Below are positions 49,843 to 57,772 of a DNA stretch of 64,000 bases, one piece after another. This DNA is from an alpha proteobacterium SCGC AAA015-N04. GTDB lineage: Bacteria > Pseudomonadota > Alphaproteobacteria > Puniceispirillales > Marisalimonadaceae. The translations under genes were made by a program, and so were the position numbers. The DNA lies in NCBI GenBank assembly GCA_000383115.1, contig KB910555.1:1-64000 (forward strand), read 5' to 3'. Positions within the stretch are counted from its first letter, which is position 1. Each line of letters starts with the position of its first letter. The notes under the pieces were generated by a model. It worked only from the letters and a program-made list of their open reading frames with translations, made no database searches and had not been told where the DNA came from.

Positions 49843-51543
49843 TTATAAGTTTGCTCCTTGTTCCTTGCCTCTTATTTTATATTTCAATAATTCTTTGGTG
49901 AAAGTTGAATTTTTTTCGTTACGAGGTTTAATTCCTAAAATAGGCGCAATTCTTGTTACAATTTTTTTTACAACTGGAGCAACGACCCATCCTGCTGTTC
50001 GATAGTATGATGAAGATTTTTGACCCTTAGGGTTGTCTATCATTATCGTAATTATAAATTTTGGGTCATCCATTGGAAACGCTGCTGTGAGAGCTACAAT
50101 GTTTTCATTTTTTAAATACTTACCAAATTTATTAACCTTTTCTGCTGTCCCAGTTTTACCACCAACTATATAGCCTGCTGCATCAGCTTTTTTTGCAGTG
50201 CCATTTTTATCACTAACAACTAACCTCATTATACTTCTCATTTTCTTTGATGTTTCTTTTGAAAAAACTCGCTCTTTTTTTGTTAGTTGATGTTGGATTA
50301 TTAAAGTTGGGTTAATTTTGATTCCATTGTTAACAATTGTTGCAGTCAAAGCAGCGAGATGACTTGGAGTAATGGCGATTCCGTGACCATATGATATAGT
50401 CATAGTTGTTAGTAATTTTTTGTCAGTCCTGACTTGAGGTCTTCCAAGCTCAGGTAATTCTAAAGAAAGTTTATCCATTAAACCTAATGATTTCAAATAT
50501 TCTAGTTGAGCAGAAGAACCAAACTTTTCTGCTATTTTTGCAGAACCTATGTTACTTGAGTGAACAATAACTTCTGGAATATTTAATGCATAATTAAGAG
50601 GATGAAAGTCGTTAATTGTTTTTGAAGAAATTTTTAATGGCGTTGAAACATCAAAAACTTCGTTTTCTTTTATTAACTTACTATCAAAGGCAACCGCAGC
50701 AGTAATTAATTTTAGAGTTGACCCAAGCTCATAAATACCTTTAGTAGCTCTATTAAATAATTTTTGGTTTAGAACTTTTTTATAATTATTTGCATTATAA
50801 TCTGGCAGAGATGCCAAAGCATAAATTTCTCCTTTTTTTGCATCCATTACGATTGCCGCTCCCCCAGGAGCTTGAAATTTTTTTATTTGTTCATGCAATA
50901 ATTTTTTTGTTATGTGTTGAATTCCTGCATGTATAGATAAAAAAATACTTTCACCATTATTTAACTCTCTATCAAAATATTTTTCAATACCTGCAATACC
51001 TATCCCATCTATATTCGTGCTACCAATTACGTGTGATGCTAAACTATTGTTTGGATAAATTCTCTTATTACTCTTTTCAATCTTCATACCCTCTATACCT
51101 AATTTAAGTAAAGAAATATGCTCTATAGGGGAGATTTCTCTTAGAATATTAATATGCTTTTTATTTGAATTAAGTTTTTTAAATAAGGACTCTTCATTTA
51201 AATTTGGAAAAATAGTTTTTAATTTTGAAATCGTCTGATTTATGTCCAAAATCTCTTGTGGATTCATATTTAAACTTGAAGTTGTTATAGTTGTAGCTAG
51301 TAATATTTTATTTCTGTCATAAATATTTCCTCTAAGTATATTTTTAGACTTATAAATATTATTTTTTTTAAAAGAAATAACTTCTGAATTGTCTTTGGTA
51401 GAAATAGAAAGCGATATTGTTCTATATCCAATAGTTAAAAAAGCTGAAAATAAAAAAAATCCACATAGCATTAATTTAAATTTTCTCAATTTTAATCTGC
51501 TTTCGTTAACACTAGAATTATTTTGAGGATTTAAAATTTTCAT
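49843..51543 (-). CDS. ftsI: FtsI (PBP3), septal transpeptidase
   Basis: The class B penicillin-binding protein that crosslinks septal peptidoglycan. It has one N-terminal membrane helix (about residues 27-48), a dimerisation domain, and the active-site triad of motifs: GSTLKL (SxxK), VHSSNIG (SxN) and GGKTGTAEKV (KTG). The 566-residue length fits. It sits two bases after ftsL and one base before murE. Confidence 0.97.
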   Translation of the reverse strand: MKILNPQNNSSVNESRLKLRKFKLMLCGFFLFSAFLTIGYRTISLSISTKDNSEVISFKKNNIYKSKNILRGNIYDRNKILLATTITTSSLNMNPQEILDINQTISKLKTIFPNLNEESLFKKLNSNKKHINILREISPIEHISLLKLGIEGMKIEKSNKRIYPNNSLASHVIGSTNIDGIGIAGIEKYFDRELNNGESIFLSIHAGIQHITKKLLHEQIKKFQAPGGAAIVMDAKKGEIYALASLPDYNANNYKKVLNQKLFNRATKGIYELGSTLKLITAAVAFDSKLIKENEVFDVSTPLKISSKTINDFHPLNYALNIPEVIVHSSNIGSAKIAEKFGSSAQLEYLKSLGLMDKLSLELPELGRPQVRTDKKLLTTMTISYGHGIAITPSHLAALTATIVNNGIKINPTLIIQHQLTKKERVFSKETSKKMRSIMRLVVSDKNGTAKKADAAGYIVGGKTGTAEKVNKFGKYLKNENIVALTAAFPMDDPKFIITIMIDNPKGQKSSSYYRTAGWVVAPVVKKIVTRIAPILGIKPRNEKNSTFTKELLKYKIRGKEQGANL

Positions 51544-51545
51544 TA

Positions 51546-51845
51546 TTACCTATTTTTATTTAAAGAGTTTGTTACATTTACTAAATCTTTTAGATTCCAA
51601 ATGTCTATAGGAAGGATTTCTCTCATATTTAATTTATTTTTAGCTATTTTTTCTAGCCTATCTGGTCTTTTCAAATATGTTAGTTCTGCTTTTAAAATAT
51701 AAAGATCTGATTTAGTTTTAGTTATTTGATTTTCAATTTTTGATAATTCTATTTCTTTTTTTGTAATTAGATATTTTATCTGGTATAATGACGTTGCAAT
51801 AAGAATTGTCATAAAAATAATTAGCATTGAAGGATATCTTATCAT
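51546..51845 (-). CDS. ftsL: FtsL, divisome coiled-coil protein
   Basis: A 99-residue bitopic protein: one helix at about residues 4-22, then a coiled coil (ISKTKSDL-like heptads, EIELSKIENQITKTKSDLYIL) and the FtsL-like end PDRLEKIAKNKLNMREILPIDI. The sequence is short and divergent, but place between rsmH and ftsI is decisive. It overlaps the end of rsmH by 4 bases. Confidence 0.9.
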   Translation of the reverse strand: MIRYPSMLIIFMTILIATSLYQIKYLITKKEIELSKIENQITKTKSDLYILKAELTYLKRPDRLEKIAKNKLNMREILPIDIWNLKDLVNVTNSLNKNR

Positions 51846-52795
51846 GCTACATCTCCAAATAGAGATGGAAATTTTGTCCTTCTAGCAACTCGAAGTTTTG
51901 CAGACCTTGATCTGATGTTAGTTTTTATTTCTAGCTCTGAGGGGGTAATTGGTTTTTTTGTTATAACTTCTAAACTATGCATTTTGATAGATTGTTCAGG
52001 CATATATCTAGATAAAACTTTATTTTTTGAACATTTTAAAAAAAAATTTTTAATAATCCTATCTTCAATAGAATGAAATGACACTACAGCTAAAATTCCA
52101 TCAGGTTTCAAAATGCGCTCTGCGGCTTTTAAGCCAGTCTCCAACTCTGATATTTCATCATTTAAATACATTCTGATTGCTTGAAATGTTTTAGTTGCTG
52201 GATCAGTTTTATTCTTTGACTTTGGGATAGCTGCGCGTATTATTTTAGCTAATTGAATAGTGTTTACAATATTGTCTTTAGATCTCTCACGTATAATTAA
52301 CTTTGCAATTCTTTTGGAAAATATTTCATCACCTAATTCATAAATAATGTCAGCTAGTGTTTTTTCATCTACTTTATTTATGAACTCTTCAGCAGTAGGA
52401 CCTTCCTTAGACATTCTCATATCAAGAGGTCCGTTTAATCTAAAAGAAAAACCTCTATTACCTTGATCTAATTGTGGACTTGAAACACCTAGATCAAAAA
52501 CAATACCTGCAACTTTATCAATTTTTTGAGAGTTTAAAATTTTTTCAACATCTGAAAATTTTCCTGTTTGAAAAAAAAATCTATTTTTATATTTACCTTT
52601 ATAATAATCACTATACATTTTAGCCTCTGGATCTCGATCAATCGCTAAAACACTACAACTATTTTTTTTAAGAATTTCATTTGTATATCCGCCAACTCCA
52701 AATGTAGCATCAACATAAAGTTCTTTATTTCTTATGCACAAAGCTTTGATCGTCTCATTTAAAAGCACAGGTATGTGTTTAGTTCTGTAATTCAT
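51842..52795 (-). CDS. rsmH: RsmH, 16S rRNA m4C1402 methyltransferase
   Basis: Formerly MraW; methylates C1402 of 16S rRNA. The sequence shows HIPVLLNETIKAL, the SAM loop VDATFGVGGYTNEIL, FDLGVSSPQLDQGNRGFSF, DMRMSKEGPTAEEFIN, AIRMYLNDEISELE and VVSFHSIEDRIIKNFF, all standard. The 317-residue length is normal. It follows mraZ by 13 bases, the usual start of the dcw cluster. Confidence 0.98.
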   Translation of the reverse strand: MNYRTKHIPVLLNETIKALCIRNKELYVDATFGVGGYTNEILKKNSCSVLAIDRDPEAKMYSDYYKGKYKNRFFFQTGKFSDVEKILNSQKIDKVAGIVFDLGVSSPQLDQGNRGFSFRLNGPLDMRMSKEGPTAEEFINKVDEKTLADIIYELGDEIFSKRIAKLIIRERSKDNIVNTIQLAKIIRAAIPKSKNKTDPATKTFQAIRMYLNDEISELETGLKAAERILKPDGILAVVSFHSIEDRIIKNFFLKCSKNKVLSRYMPEQSIKMHSLEVITKKPITPSELEIKTNIRSRSAKLRVARRTKFPSLFGDVA

Positions 52796-52808
52796 TTATT
52801 AAAACTTT

Positions 52809-53258
52809 TTAATCATTCTTTTTCTTTAAAATTAATTTAGGAGGTCCTTTTTCTTTTAAAATCTTTTGTGATTTCTGATATTGATTTTTATATTCCTCAG
52901 GTGACCAAATATAAAAAGACTCTCCAATACCCATAAAAACCGCTTTATCTTTAAGTCCTGAGAAATCCATCAACATTTCAGGAATTATTACTCTACCACT
53001 GGCATCAAATTTCATTTCAAATGAATCTGCCATCATCATTCTCAAAACAAATGCTTCATCAGATAAAGCATCTAACTCATCAATTGCATTCATGTAACTT
53101 TTCATTCTGTTATCAGACGTTCCTTCAATGCATTTAAATTGAAGGCTTTTAAATAAAATTAATTGTTCATTATTTTTTTCAAGCTTTAATCTGTAAGCTG
53201 CAGGAATAGATATTCTAGATTTTGAATCAATCTTATTATGTGAAGTTGATAAAAACAT
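52809..53258 (-). CDS. mraZ: MraZ, transcriptional regulator of the dcw cluster
   Basis: A 149-residue MraZ/AbrB-fold protein that binds direct repeats in its own promoter and controls the division and wall genes. Two AbrB-like halves are visible: MFLSTSHNKIDSKSRISIPA with YR following, and FEMKFDASGRVIIPEMLMDF. I chose the ATG giving the canonical MFLST start; an ATG 39 bases upstream would add FFYFTRKG-like residues not found in the family, although neither has a strong ribosome site. See the operator array just upstream. Confidence 0.95.
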   Translation of the reverse strand: MFLSTSHNKIDSKSRISIPAAYRLKLEKNNEQLILFKSLQFKCIEGTSDNRMKSYMNAIDELDALSDEAFVLRMMMADSFEMKFDASGRVIIPEMLMDFSGLKDKAVFMGIGESFYIWSPEEYKNQYQKSQKILKEKGPPKLILKKKND

Positions 53259-53318
53259 CTGATTTGTAAGACCCTTTCTAGTAAAATAAAAAAACATTTA
53301 AAATTTAAATTTAACTAG

Positions 53319-53348
53319 ATTTTATGCTCAAAAGAGTTAACCTATCAA
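53319..53348 (-). promoter_or_regulatory. Predicted promoter of mraZ and the dcw cluster
   Basis: On the minus strand TTGATA (53348-53343) and TAAAAT (53324-53319) are separated by 18 bases, a good sigma-70-type match. Transcription would start near 53312, about 55 bases before the chosen mraZ ATG. The repeat array lies directly upstream of the -35 box. This is read from the sequence; no experimental start is known to me. Confidence 0.55.
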
Positions 53349-53353
53349 GATTA

Positions 53354-53388
53354 TGGGATAACATGGGAATTAATGGGAGTCAATGGGA
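53354..53388. promoter_or_regulatory. Candidate MraZ operator: four TGGGA repeats, 10-bp period
   Basis: TGGGA occurs four times on the plus strand at 53354, 53364, 53374 and 53384, always with a 5-base spacer (taaca, attaa, gtcaa), followed by an imperfect TGTCC at 53394. MraZ in E. coli is known to bind TGGGN direct repeats with 5-base spacers ahead of mraZ. The spacing and place therefore fit an autoregulatory site very closely. The repeats lie one helical turn apart, so all would face the same side of the DNA. Confidence 0.85.
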
Positions 53389-53436
53389 AATTATGTCCCA
53401 AAATAATATTAAAAGTTAAAAATTCTCTTAATTTGG

Positions 53437-53779
53437 TTGTCAGAGAGCTATAAGCCGGGTTTTGTATCTTAATTAAGATTGTAGTCATTCATCTTGAAAA
53501 TTTGTTACCAAATTCTTCTAGCGACCTACCCGAGAAACTTTGTAGAAATATCAAAAACGTCTCTCCTATTTGGTCTTGCTCTAGGTGGGGTTTGCCTTGC
53601 CATTTTTATCACTAAAAATGCGGTGTGCTCTTACCACACCATTTCACCCTTACCAAATCTGGCGGTTTACTTTCTGTTGCACTTTCCCTAGGGTTACCCC
53701 CGCTGGATGTTATCCAGCACCTTATTTCTATAGAGCCCGGACTTTCCTCTTTAAAAAGCAACTACTTACTCTCTGACAA
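53437..53779 (-). ncRNA. rnpB: RNase P RNA (bacterial type A)
   Basis: The RNA subunit of ribonuclease P, which trims tRNA 5' ends. Read on the minus strand it begins TTGTCAGAGAG, pairs with CTCTCTGACAA at the 3' end (P1 helix, 53769-53779 with 53437-53447), and contains the invariant blocks GAGGAAAGTCCGGGCTC, GGGTAACCCTAGGGAAAGTG, CAACAGAAAG and, near the 3' end, ACCCGGCTTAT-like AAACCCGGCTTATAG. The length (343 bases) is slightly below that of E. coli. It lies directly upstream of mraZ on the same strand. Confidence 0.96.
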
Positions 53780-53783
53780 TTTA

Positions 53784-53811
53784 AAAATATTACTTTAATA
53801 AATTAGGTCAA
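53784..53811 (-). promoter_or_regulatory. Predicted rnpB promoter
   Basis: On the minus strand TTGACC (53811-53806) and TATTTT (53789-53784) are 16 bases apart, placing the transcript start at about 53777-53779, which agrees with the 5' strand of the P1 helix. The -35 is a 5-of-6 match and the -10 a weaker one. Confidence 0.5.
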
Positions 53812-53826
53812 TATTTTTTTAAATTA

Positions 53827-54522
53827 TTAGGTTTTTTTAATTATATCCTAAGCTTTATTTATCTTTTGAACTTGGCATGTTTTTTCTTAAATAAAATCTT
53901 CAGGTGTTCTTTTTGCTAACATGCAATCTGAATGATCATTAATAGCAAGCAATTTCCATTTTTACTTAATTATACTAAGGGGGAGTTGATTTATTAATGC
54001 CAAAAAGGGAATATGTATCCATATAATGACTTAATTTTGTATTATGAATTTTAAGAAATTCATTTTCTGAAAAACTAAATACTCTACTTACCTCTACTAA
54101 AAGGAAATTTTTTATGTGTTATTTTTCCATCAGCTTTAGTAATAAGAAACAGAAGTTTAAGTAATACTTATAGAACAATGAATTTTTTAACAAATTTAAT
54201 ATTTGTTTTGAATATGATTGAAAACCATGGAATGTCTACTTGACATAATTCCAAAGTTTGGCAAAATTTTGTATTTCATTATCAGGAACATAAATTTTGC
54301 TCTTAAGGCCATCTATTTACTTTTTAGTTACTATTTCGTGAACTTTTGCCGTTTAAGCTGAAATAACAATTTAACTATTGTAAAGCCAATTTTTTCAAAG
54401 CTTAAAGTTCTGGTGATTTTTATATCAGTATTTGCTATAGAAAATTTTCATATTATTGTCCACTTATCATCGTTTATGGTAAATCCTGTTAAATTATCGA
54501 TTATTTTTCTCTAAATATTCAT
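53827..54522 (-). pseudogene. djlA: Decayed djlA-like gene (TerB + C-terminal J domain co-chaperone)
   Basis: No open frame remains, but pieces in shifting frames line up in order with an alphaproteobacterial DjlA: a start MNI then a stop where Trp is usual and RKIIDNLTG; VTKK-stop-IDGLKSKIYVPD; NEIQNFAKLWNYVK-stop; FHGFQSYSKQILNLLKN; ITKADGKITHKK; VSRVFSFSENEFLKIHN; HYMDTYSLFGINKS; AINDHSDCMLAKRTPEDFI-stop; QKINKA-stop-DIIKK. The HPD signature of the J domain has become HSD (53926-53934). From the ATG at 54522 to the last TAA is 696 bases, close to the family's usual length. This explains the only large gap in the window. The family call is by eye. Confidence 0.78.
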
Positions 54523-54632
54523 TTCATATCTATTATAATTTGTGTCTGATGATTATGAGCAAAATTAAATTGGATAAATTAATAAAAATGTATAAAACTA
54601 GTTTTTTTATATTTGATTTGTTAGGTGGTCAT

Positions 54633-54860
54633 TTGATTAAAAAATACGATTTTACTGGATTAAAATGTCCATTGCCAGTTTTAAAAGCTAAAAGAGTACT
54701 AAAAACTCTAGATAAAGGAAAAGTTGTTACTTTTATTTCTGACGACCCAGCAAGTCCAATTGATTTTTCTCATTTTTCAAAAAATGAGGGCTATAATATA
54801 TCAATCGATAGTTCAGATAAAGGATTACACTATTTTACACTTTCAAAAATTGAATATTAA
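54633..54860 (+). CDS. TusA-family sulfur-carrier/sulfurtransferase protein
   Basis: A SirA/TusA/YeeD-type protein with the defining N-terminal motif GLKCPLPVLKAKRVL, whose Cys carries persulfide sulfur in thiouridine or other sulfur transfers. I chose a TTG at 54633, because AGGTGG lies 4 bases upstream and the product is then 75 residues, the family norm. An ATG start at 54540, 54555 or 54588 would add up to 31 residues unlike the family and lacks a ribosome site. It precedes plsC by 18 bases. Confidence 0.82.
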   Translation: MIKKYDFTGLKCPLPVLKAKRVLKTLDKGKVVTFISDDPASPIDFSHFSKNEGYNISIDSSDKGLHYFTLSKIEY

Positions 54861-54878
54861 GTTTCGAGTTGATATAAA

Positions 54879-55616
54879 ATGAATTTTTTAAAGTCCTTAT
54901 TATTTAATGTTCAATTTTATGTAGGTACTAGCATATTGGTAACAATATGTCTTCCATGTCTATTGTTTCCCAGAAAAGTTGTAATTTTTATTAATAAAAT
55001 TTGGTGTCTTAATATGACTTTGGGACTGAAATGGTGGTTAAACATAGATATTAAAGTGATTGGTAATATACCTTCACACAATAAAGCAGTTATATATGCT
55101 ATTAAACACCAATCAGCTTGGGAAACTGTTTTTTGTACGGATATTTTCTCTATGCCTTCAATTGTTTTAAAAAAATCTCTTATATTTATACCAATTATAG
55201 GTCTCTACTTTCTTAGAGCAGGAGCTATTCCAATTACACGTGAACAGGGAATAAATGCTCTAAAAAAAATGAAGAGAAAAGCTAAAAAAGCTGTTGATCA
55301 AAATAGATCAATTATGATTTTTCCTCAGGGAACAAGAGTTCACCCTGGGATTTCTTCAAAAGAAAAACCATATCTTCCTGGTGTGTTTTTTTTATATTCT
55401 CAAACACAAATTCCTGTGATTCCAGTTGCTCATAATGCGGGATTGCTTTGGCCTAAAAATAGTTTTATGAAATATCCAGACAATCTTCGATCTAAGTCAA
55501 TAACCTTGAAAATATTACCTGAAATAAAGCCTGGATTGTCTAAACTAGACTTCTTAGCTAAATTGGAGTTTATCATAGAAAAAAACTCAGACGATTTAAT
55601 TAAATTGGAGCAATAA
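54879..55616 (+). CDS. plsC: 1-acyl-sn-glycerol-3-phosphate acyltransferase (PlsC-like)
   Basis: Makes phosphatidic acid by acylating lysophosphatidic acid. A hydrophobic N-terminus (about residues 10-32) anchors it to the inner membrane. Acyltransferase motif I is KHQSAWET, an H-x4-E form instead of the usual H-x4-D, and motif III is FPQGTRV where FPEGTR is standard; AGAIPITRE and VPVAHNAG-like IPVIPVAHNAGLLW follow. At 245 residues it is normal. DUF2237 follows after 2 bases. Confidence 0.93.
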   Translation: MNFLKSLLFNVQFYVGTSILVTICLPCLLFPRKVVIFINKIWCLNMTLGLKWWLNIDIKVIGNIPSHNKAVIYAIKHQSAWETVFCTDIFSMPSIVLKKSLIFIPIIGLYFLRAGAIPITREQGINALKKMKRKAKKAVDQNRSIMIFPQGTRVHPGISSKEKPYLPGVFFLYSQTQIPVIPVAHNAGLLWPKNSFMKYPDNLRSKSITLKILPEIKPGLSKLDFLAKLEFIIEKNSDDLIKLEQ

Positions 55617-55618
55617 TT

Positions 55619-56026
55619 ATGGATGGCTTTTTTTATAAACAAAATAATAGAAAACAATTAAATGTTCTTGGTGGAGAACTTGAAGAATGCAGAGCTTCTC
55701 TAGATAATCGAACTATTGTTACAGGATTTTACAGAGATAATTGTTGTAATACTGGTCCAGACGATTTTGGACTTCATACAGTATGCTGTATCATGACGAA
55801 ATCTTTTTTAGAATATTCAAGCTTAGTGGGAAATGATTTAAGTACGCCTATACCTGAGTATAATTTTAAAGGTCTTAGTGAAGGAGATAAATGGTGCCTT
55901 TGCGCTTCAAGATGGCAAGAAGCATTTGAAGCAGGTAAGGCACCAAATGTAATTTTAAAATCAACTAATATTGCAACCTTATCAGTTATAAATTTAGAAG
56001 ATTTAAAAAAATATTCAGTCAATTAG
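55619..56026 (+). CDS. DUF2237 family protein
   Basis: A 135-residue protein with the strongly conserved DUF2237 layout: NVLGGELEECRASL, TGFYRDNCCNTGPDDFGLHT, VCCIMTKSFLEYS, GNDLSTPIPEYNFKGL and GDKWCLCASRWQEAFEAGKA. The many conserved Cys and His residues suggest metal or thiol chemistry, but no function is established to my knowledge. It is packed 2 bases after plsC and 11 before the next small gene, so probably transcribed with them. Confidence 0.93.
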   Translation: MDGFFYKQNNRKQLNVLGGELEECRASLDNRTIVTGFYRDNCCNTGPDDFGLHTVCCIMTKSFLEYSSLVGNDLSTPIPEYNFKGLSEGDKWCLCASRWQEAFEAGKAPNVILKSTNIATLSVINLEDLKKYSVN

Positions 56027-56037
56027 TAGGATCAAAA

Positions 56038-56226
56038 ATGCATTTAGACCAAAAAGTGAAAGTAATTTGTACAGATAATGATACCACAAGCAGTGGTAAA
56101 ATTATAAGAATTTTCCCAAATGGAATAGACATAGAAGTTTCAGGTACAATAATTAAGCTCAAGAAAACAAAGCCTAGTTTATATGTTGGATCTATGGCTG
56201 GTTTAGAGTTTATTGTGAAAACGTGA
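56038..56226 (+). CDS. Small conserved-looking protein of unknown function
   Basis: A 62-residue protein, rich in beta-prone residues: KVKVICTDNDTTSSGKIIRI, FPNGIDIEVSGTIIKL and YVGSMAGLEFIVKT. The alternation suggests a small beta-barrel such as an SH3-like or PilZ-like fold, and I believe similar small proteins occur in other Alphaproteobacteria, but I cannot name a family. A ribosome site AGGA lies 7 bases upstream and the spacing to DUF2237 is only 11 bases, which supports that it is real. Confidence 0.7.
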   Translation: MHLDQKVKVICTDNDTTSSGKIIRIFPNGIDIEVSGTIIKLKKTKPSLYVGSMAGLEFIVKT

Positions 56227-56231
56227 TTATA

Positions 56232-56570
56232 TCACTCAGCTACTTTAGGGAGTATATCAATAACTTTATCTTGTTTGTTATCTATTTGTTTCATACCAGC
56301 TACGTTTATTATACCACCTTCAAATACAGCAATTTGCTTATAAAGAATGTCACCTGATATAACACCATTTTCCATAATCACAATACTGTCAGAATTTATA
56401 TTACCATTAACATTTCCACTTACAATCAGCTCAGATGATTTTAGCGAGCCTTCAACTACACCCTTTTCATCAACTATTACTTGGTCAGCAGAAAGTTCAC
56501 CAATAAACTTATTTCTTATTAATATTGATCCTGATGTTTTGTATTTACCCTCAAAAAACTCCATCACCAT
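56232..56570 (-). CDS. Bactofilin-family cytoskeletal protein
   Basis: A 112-residue protein with the repeated right-handed beta-helix pattern of bactofilins (DUF583): GELSADQVIVDEKGVVEGSL, KSSELIVSGNVNGNI and SIVIMENGVISGDI, with turns every 17-19 residues. Such proteins polymerise without nucleotide and often localise wall enzymes. A stop codon lies immediately upstream, so the start cannot be earlier; the ATG at 56570 or the one at 56564 has no ribosome site and is probably reached from the small upstream frame. No M23 peptidase is adjacent, unlike in many relatives. Confidence 0.88.
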   Translation of the reverse strand: MVMEFFEGKYKTSGSILIRNKFIGELSADQVIVDEKGVVEGSLKSSELIVSGNVNGNINSDSIVIMENGVISGDILYKQIAVFEGGIINVAGMKQIDNKQDKVIDILPKVAE

Positions 56571-56643
56571 CTAGTTGAGAGCATGTTTCTAAATTTTTTA
56601 ATTTATCTTTTAAAGGTGAAGAAATTCTACTAATTTTAATCAT
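56551..56643 (-). CDS. Short 30-codon frame overlapping the bactofilin start
   Basis: An ATG with a good ribosome site (GAGGA, 8 bases upstream) opens a 30-residue frame, MIKISRISSPLKDKLKNLET then CSQLDGDGVF, that stops 20 bases inside the bactofilin gene in another frame. The peptide resembles nothing I know. It may serve as a leader whose translation delivers ribosomes to the bactofilin ATG. Whether the peptide itself matters is unknown. Confidence 0.4.
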   Translation of the reverse strand: MIKISRISSPLKDKLKNLETCSQLDGDGVF

Positions 56644-56823
56644 AATTTATTCCTCAAAATAATTATATAATCTCTTTTACTAAAATGATCAGCAATAGAA
56701 AAATATAACCAATTGAAAAATATGTATTTTTAGCATAGATTTTAAGACTTAATTAATAATTATTTTTAAAAAAGAGAATCAGTACATATAAATAATTATA
56801 AGTAATTATCGAGGTAAGAAAAC

Positions 56824-57753
56824 ATGATCCAACCCTTTTATGCTAGCTCTGCAATAAATCGTCAAGGAAACTATAGAAACGATAAAAAATTATTAAATAA
56901 TATCATTTTAAAAAAAAATACTAAATTCATTCCATTCTATAAAGGTAAAAATTTATTCACAGAAACAAATAAAAATATAATCCCTGTCATTTTTAACAAA
57001 GTCCAACTTGATGAATTTTTTCCTGATGGAATGGGAGATACAATTTTTTTAGGCGTAGCAAATACCTTAAATTATATTGGTATAGACTTAAGCCCACCTA
57101 TTCAAAAATTTGAATGCTGGTTAAAAGAAAATAATATAATTATTGATGATTTAAGAAAATATGGTCCTATTCTAGATGATATAGAAGCGTCATTCTTAGC
57201 ACTTTCTAATGGAATGTTTTTTTGGCAGCATACGCATAAATTTTGTGGTTCATGCGGTTTTCAAAACTTTCCTACAGAAGGAGGTTTTGTGATGAAATGT
57301 TCTAATGGTGAATGTGGTAAAAGTCATTTTCCAAGAACTGATCCAGCTATTATTACTCTTATTTCTTTTCAAGATAAAGTTCTATTAGGAAGATCTTCTA
57401 GATTTCCTGAAAATATGTATAGTACTTTAGCAGGTTTTGTAGAACCTGGTGAAAGTCTTGAGCAGGCACTTGAAAGAGAAGTTTTTGAAGAGGTGGGAAT
57501 AAAAGTAAAGAATATTAAATATTTTAATTCACAACCTTGGCCATTTCCTGCATCTTTAATGCTTGGTTTTTTTGCAGAGGCGGTAAATGATCATATGAAA
57601 ATTGATTATGATGAAATCGAAGATGCTCACTGGTTTTCAATTGATGAATTAAAGTCTTTGAAACATCCATCCATCAGTGGAGGTTTCAAGTTACCAAGAG
57701 TAGATTCAATTGCACGCAGATTAGTTGATACATGGATCAAAAGATTTAAATAA
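56824..57753 (+). CDS. nudC: NudC, NAD(H) pyrophosphatase / NAD-cap decapping Nudix hydrolase
   Basis: NudC hydrolyses NADH and removes NAD caps from RNA. The 309-residue protein has a less conserved N-terminal domain, a four-Cys zinc ribbon (FCGSCGF and MKCSNGECGKSHFPR), the Nudix box GFVEPGESLEQALEREVFEEVG (residues about 202-223) and the NudC mark SQPWPFPASLM (SQPWPFPxS). A ribosome site GAGG lies 8 bases before the ATG. The ahead spacer (about 180 bases) is AT-rich and shared with the divergent bactofilin. Confidence 0.97.
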   Translation: MIQPFYASSAINRQGNYRNDKKLLNNIILKKNTKFIPFYKGKNLFTETNKNIIPVIFNKVQLDEFFPDGMGDTIFLGVANTLNYIGIDLSPPIQKFECWLKENNIIIDDLRKYGPILDDIEASFLALSNGMFFWQHTHKFCGSCGFQNFPTEGGFVMKCSNGECGKSHFPRTDPAIITLISFQDKVLLGRSSRFPENMYSTLAGFVEPGESLEQALEREVFEEVGIKVKNIKYFNSQPWPFPASLMLGFFAEAVNDHMKIDYDEIEDAHWFSIDELKSLKHPSISGGFKLPRVDSIARRLVDTWIKRFK

Positions 57754-57772
57754 AAATAGTCATAAAGAAAAA

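Noticed and set aside
53494..53776. Two plus-strand open frames of about 65 codons
   Set aside because: They fall inside the RNase P RNA gene, whose conserved blocks explain the sequence.
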